NCBI GenBank assembly: GCA_047605865.1
Contig: JASGFC010000006.1
Span: 1 to 64,000, forward strand
Reading direction: 5' to 3'
Length of the DNA: 64,000 nucleotides
Origin: JASGDC01 sp047605865
GTDB lineage: Bacteria > Actinomycetota > Actinomycetes > Actinomycetales > Micrococcaceae
Both the position numbers and the translations under genes were made by a program. Below are positions 61,084-64,000 of this stretch, piece after piece. The notes under the pieces were generated by a model that saw only the letters and a program-made list of their open reading frames with translations, was not told the origin of the DNA and searched no databases. Position 1 is the stretch's first letter. Each line of letters opens with the position of its first letter.

Positions 61084-61821
61084 ATGACAGAGAAAATAGA
61101 CCTTGAAGAACAGTACGAAACACGTAAAAGTAAGCGTAAAAAAGAAGAAGCCACTGGACTTTGGGGCTTTATCAAAGACTTTGTTCCAACCTTAATTGTG
61201 GCCTTTGCTGTCATGTCTTTGATTACTCACTTCTTGGTTAGACCTTTCATGATTCCATCTGGTTCTATGGAGCAGACTCTGAACATCAATGATCGTATTT
61301 TAGTAGATAAACTGCACTCTGGGCAGTCACACCTTCAACGTGGCGATGTTGTAGTTTTCAAGCGTCCTGATGGATGGGTGGAAGAGACCCAAGAAAATAG
61401 AAATCCAGTCAAAGATTCACTCAAAACTGTTGGTAGTTGGATTGGTGTAACTACTGCTCCTGGTGAGAGCTTCCTTGTTAAGCGTATTATTGGAATGCCT
61501 GGAGATCATGTTAAAACAGATGGAACAACGGTAACGGTCAACGGTAAAGCTTTGAGTGAGCCGTATCTTTTCCCTGGCAACGATGGTTCGGATGTCCCAT
61601 TTGATGTGACAGTGCCTCAAGGACAAATTTGGGTCATGGGAGATCATCGCTCTAATTCTGCTGATTCACGATACCACATGAATGATCCTTCAAAGGGCTT
61701 CGTGCCTATATCAGATGTGCAAGGTAAGGCTTTTTTTAAGATGTATCCTTTCACCAAAATGGGGAGCGTATCTGATCAGCAACAAACATTCTCTGGAATT
61801 CCGGCAGCCAGCTCTTCATAA
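61084..61821 (+). CDS. lepB: type I signal peptidase (second copy)
   Basis: Paralogue of the previous gene with 245 residues: a charged cytosolic start, one membrane helix (about 28-50), catalytic Ser61 (PSGSMEQ) and Lys133 (VKRIIGMPGD), MGDHRSNSADSRYH, and a Ser-rich end. A longer insert between Ser and Lys sets it apart from copy 1, suggesting different preference. Its stop overlaps rnhB (TAATG). Confidence 0.92.
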   Translation: MTEKIDLEEQYETRKSKRKKEEATGLWGFIKDFVPTLIVAFAVMSLITHFLVRPFMIPSGSMEQTLNINDRILVDKLHSGQSHLQRGDVVVFKRPDGWVEETQENRNPVKDSLKTVGSWIGVTTAPGESFLVKRIIGMPGDHVKTDGTTVTVNGKALSEPYLFPGNDGSDVPFDVTVPQGQIWVMGDHRSNSADSRYHMNDPSKGFVPISDVQGKAFFKMYPFTKMGSVSDQQQTFSGIPAASSS

Positions 61822-62423
61822 TGGTAGATAGCACTCTTGAAAATTCTTATTTCTCCAAGGGTTATCATGCCGTTGCTGGAATGGATGAAGTTGGTCGTGG
61901 TTGTCTAGCTGGCCCTGTTATGGTGGGTGTTACGGTATTACTTCACGATAAACCAGTACAGTTGAAAGGTTTAAAAGATAGTAAAGAGCTAACGCCTAAG
62001 AAACGTGAAATTCTTTTTCCAAAAATTAAGCAAGAACTTTATTGTGCTGTTGGTGAAGCCAGTGCTGAAGAAATTGACCAGTTTGGTATCGTTCATTGCC
62101 TTGGGCTTGCTGGTTCTCGTGCCTTAAATCTTTTAAAGATTGTGCCAGATGAAATTATTCTTGATGGTACTCATAATTGGTTACATACTTTTACAACTAT
62201 TCCTGTTGATGTGCAGCTTAAAGCCGATACACGATGTACAACAGTAGCTGCAGCTTCAATTATCGCTAAGGTCACAAGGGATCAGCGCATGGTTGATCTT
62301 GCTTATTCTTTCCCTGATTATGCGTGGGAGAAAAATAAGGGCTATGGTACTGTTGCACACCGTGCTGCTATTAGAGAATTTGGAACCACTGACTACCATC
62401 GTAAAACGTGGAAGTTGCTATAA
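61821..62423 (+). CDS. rnhB: ribonuclease HII
   Basis: Cuts RNA within RNA-DNA hybrids, including single ribonucleotides in DNA. The 200 residues have the catalytic AGMDEVGRGCLAGPV near residue 20 and the later ADTRCTTVAAASIIAKVTRD. ATG shares a base with the lepB stop. Confidence 0.94.
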   Translation: MVDSTLENSYFSKGYHAVAGMDEVGRGCLAGPVMVGVTVLLHDKPVQLKGLKDSKELTPKKREILFPKIKQELYCAVGEASAEEIDQFGIVHCLGLAGSRALNLLKIVPDEIILDGTHNWLHTFTTIPVDVQLKADTRCTTVAAASIIAKVTRDQRMVDLAYSFPDYAWEKNKGYGTVAHRAAIREFGTTDYHRKTWKLL

Positions 62424-62528
62424 CTAACTTCCTCCACCTATAGAGAGCTAACAGTCTTTCTGCACAAATTTTGCTAATACTAATAATTTGGACTCTTCCT
62501 ATACAACAATGGTGAGGTAGGAGGAAAG

Positions 62529-62885
62529 ATGAACAAACAAGAACTTGGAAAATATGGTGAAAATATAGCTGTTGCATACCTAGAAAGTGCAGGCTACGGC
62601 ATCATAGATAGAAGGTTCACCACATCCAGTGGAGAAATTGATATCGTTGCCAGAAATGAACAAGCTTTGATTTTTGTTGAAGTCAAGAGCCGCAGTAGCT
62701 ATGAATTTGGTCATGGGGCAGAGGCCATTGGGCCACTGAAGTTAGAACGCATGAAAGTATGCTTCTTAGAGTGGATAAGAGCTCGAAACGTCAAAACTTC
62801 TCTGGAGCTTCGTTTAGATCTCATATCTATTTTGATTGAAGAGGGCAAAAGTCCTTACCTAGAACATTTTGAAGCTGTATCATGA
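62529..62885 (+). CDS. yraN: YraN/UPF0102 nuclease-like protein
   Basis: A 118-residue protein of the endonuclease-like UPF0102 family, with GKYGENIAVAYLE at the start and the PD-(D/E)xK-like set GEIDIVARNEQALIFVEVKSRSS. Its role is not established; it usually sits next to comM, as here. GTAGGAGG precedes the ATG, and the end overlaps comM by 4 nt. Confidence 0.92.
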   Translation: MNKQELGKYGENIAVAYLESAGYGIIDRRFTTSSGEIDIVARNEQALIFVEVKSRSSYEFGHGAEAIGPLKLERMKVCFLEWIRARNVKTSLELRLDLISILIEEGKSPYLEHFEAVS

Positions 62886-64000
62886 TGAAATCCATCGGAA
62901 TTGCTTATTCTGTTGCTTTAAAAGGCACCGAAGGACAAAAAGTAGAAGTGCAATCTTCAATCACGCAAGGATTGCCAGGATTAAGTATTATTGGCCTGCC
63001 TGATGCTTCATTACGCGAAGCAAGAGAGCGAATTAGAACAGCTATGATTTTCTCGGGGAATAGCTTGCCGCATAAGAAAATAATAGTTAATTTGCTCCCA
63101 GCTTCGCTACCTAAACAAGGGTCAATCTTTGACCTTTCTATAGCAATATCAATCTTGAGCGCTGTAGGTGTAATTCCAGAAGCAAAGCATATTGCTTTTG
63201 TGGCAGAACTTGGTTTAGACGGCACACTGAAACAAACGCCATCTTGTTTTGCTGCTGTTCTTGCTGCTAAACAATTAGGTTTTACCCACGTTGTAACTTC
63301 GGTTGAAGATTATGAACAAGGTTTGGATATTCCTGGAATTATACAAATTCCGCAGAAAACCTTAGAAAGCGTTGTACAACTCTTTTTTCAAAATTTTGAA
63401 TTTCAAGAGCAGAAACGGCATTGCAGAGTATCTGAAACCTCAACATTAGATGTGGCAGAGGTTAATGGAAATCACCATGCTAAAAAGGCTTTACATATAG
63501 CTGCTGCAGGTAGGCATCACCTTTTATTAACTGGACCTCCAGGACAGGGTAAAACAATGCTAGCGGAGAGACTACCAACTATTTTGCCACGATTATCCCA
63601 AGAGCAGATGTTAGAAGTCATGGCGATTCATTCTTTAACTCAAGGAAATACAGTACCTTCAGCTAGCTATTTGCCATGTGAACAGCCACATCATAGCGCA
63701 TCAATGTCAGCAATTATTGGTGGTGGTACCAAAGCTATCACACCAGGTATGATCTCAAGAGCACATCAAGGGGTATTAATTCTCGATGAAGCACCAGAGT
63801 TTGACAAAAATATTCTCGAAGCATTGCGAGAGCCTTTGGAAAACAAGAAGATTTGTATTGCCAGAGCGCAAGGAATAGTTTCTTACCCTGCTGATTTTCA
63901 ACTTGTATTAACAGCAAACCCTTGTCCTTGTGGGATGGCACAATCAGCTGAAAATACTTGTCAGTGCACACCTTATGCGTTAATAAAGTATCAACAGAAA
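62882..64000 (+). CDS. comM: ComM-like Mg chelatase-related ATPase (3' end outside window)
   Basis: AAA+ ATPase related to Mg chelatase subunits; ComM acts in branch migration during natural transformation in some bacteria. The open frame covers 373 codons to the window end with no stop. Visible are the N-terminal S5-like domain (QGLPGLSIIGLPDASLREAR), Walker A TGPPGQGKTML, Walker B LILDEAPEF, and NPCPCG, a zinc-finger-like motif. ATG 62882 overlaps the yraN stop; the next codon is also ATG. Start and frame are sure; the length is not known. Confidence 0.93.
   Translation, partial: MMKSIGIAYSVALKGTEGQKVEVQSSITQGLPGLSIIGLPDASLREARERIRTAMIFSGNSLPHKKIIVNLLPASLPKQGSIFDLSIAISILSAVGVIPEAKHIAFVAELGLDGTLKQTPSCFAAVLAAKQLGFTHVVTSVEDYEQGLDIPGIIQIPQKTLESVVQLFFQNFEFQEQKRHCRVSETSTLDVAEVNGNHHAKKALHIAAAGRHHLLLTGPPGQGKTMLAERLPTILPRLSQEQMLEVMAIHSLTQGNTVPSASYLPCEQPHHSASMSAIIGGGTKAITPGMISRAHQGVLILDEAPEFDKNILEALREPLENKKICIARAQGIVSYPADFQLVLTANPCPCGMAQSAENTCQCTPYALIKYQQK

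Overview
The window reads as a chromosome segment of a low-GC (roughly 40 percent by eye) member of the Actinomycetota. The evidence is gene order. Blocks such as pyrG-nudix-xerD-parA-rluB-tyrA-cmk-der, ddl-DUF3515-thiL-recG-rsmD-coaD, DUF177-rpmF-rnc-mutM-ftsY-ffh-rpsP-KH-rimM-trmD-rplS-lepB-rnhB-yraN-comM, and FAH-hydrolase-gltX are arranged as in actinobacteria (for example Mycobacterium). The species cannot be named from sequence alone; a host-associated Bifidobacteriales/Actinomycetales-type lineage is a guess. No prophage, insertion sequence, CRISPR array or rRNA operon was seen.

Layout. 1-9.5 kb: nucleotide, recombination and GTPase core genes. 9.5-14.2 kb: a four-gene CUT1-type carbohydrate ABC importer whose binding protein has a twin-arginine lipoprotein signal. 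14.2-24 kb: rsgA-aroA, a very acidic small protein, a rhodanese, DNA repair, an acetyltransferase, a DrrAB-type exporter, a peroxiredoxin, tRNA-Leu and tRNA-Lys, with long hairpins between convergent genes. 24-31 kb (minus strand): a sensor kinase/regulator pair, DedA, an orphan PqqD-like protein, a second DedA, and a MacB-like ABC exporter. 31-41.5 kb: FAH hydrolase, gltX, tRNA-Gln, a flavin monooxygenase/reductase pair, tRNA-Glu, nucleoside phosphorylase-pnuC, ald, ohr, an Na+/H+ antiporter. 41.5-64 kb: cell-wall precursor genes, recG to coaD, two secreted CHAP wall hydrolases, then the long ribosome, SRP, secretion and DNA-repair block ending in a comM cut by the window edge.

Most notable points. 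(1) scpA/scpB are missing from the parA-rluB junction and smc is missing from the mutM-ftsY junction, so both halves of the SMC-ScpAB condensin are absent from their usual sites. (2) All four tRNA genes carry a GTTGW-N4-WCAAC palindrome just downstream of the -10 box, at the expected transcription start. (3) An orphan PqqD/RRE-like protein lies between two DedA genes in an apparent envelope-stress cluster. (4) Ribosomal protein S16 has an extension of about 170 residues, acidic and Ser/Thr-rich, built from a recent 131-bp tandem duplication; a 24-bp piece of it recurs in an unrelated acidic protein. (5) Several genes without a Shine-Dalgarno have a -10-like hexamer 6-8 nt before the ATG, suggesting leaderless mRNAs. 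(6) The rplS and rpsP leaders can form alternative hairpins, and that of rplS covers its ribosome binding site. (7) Long imperfect palindromes, two from one family, mark gene ends.
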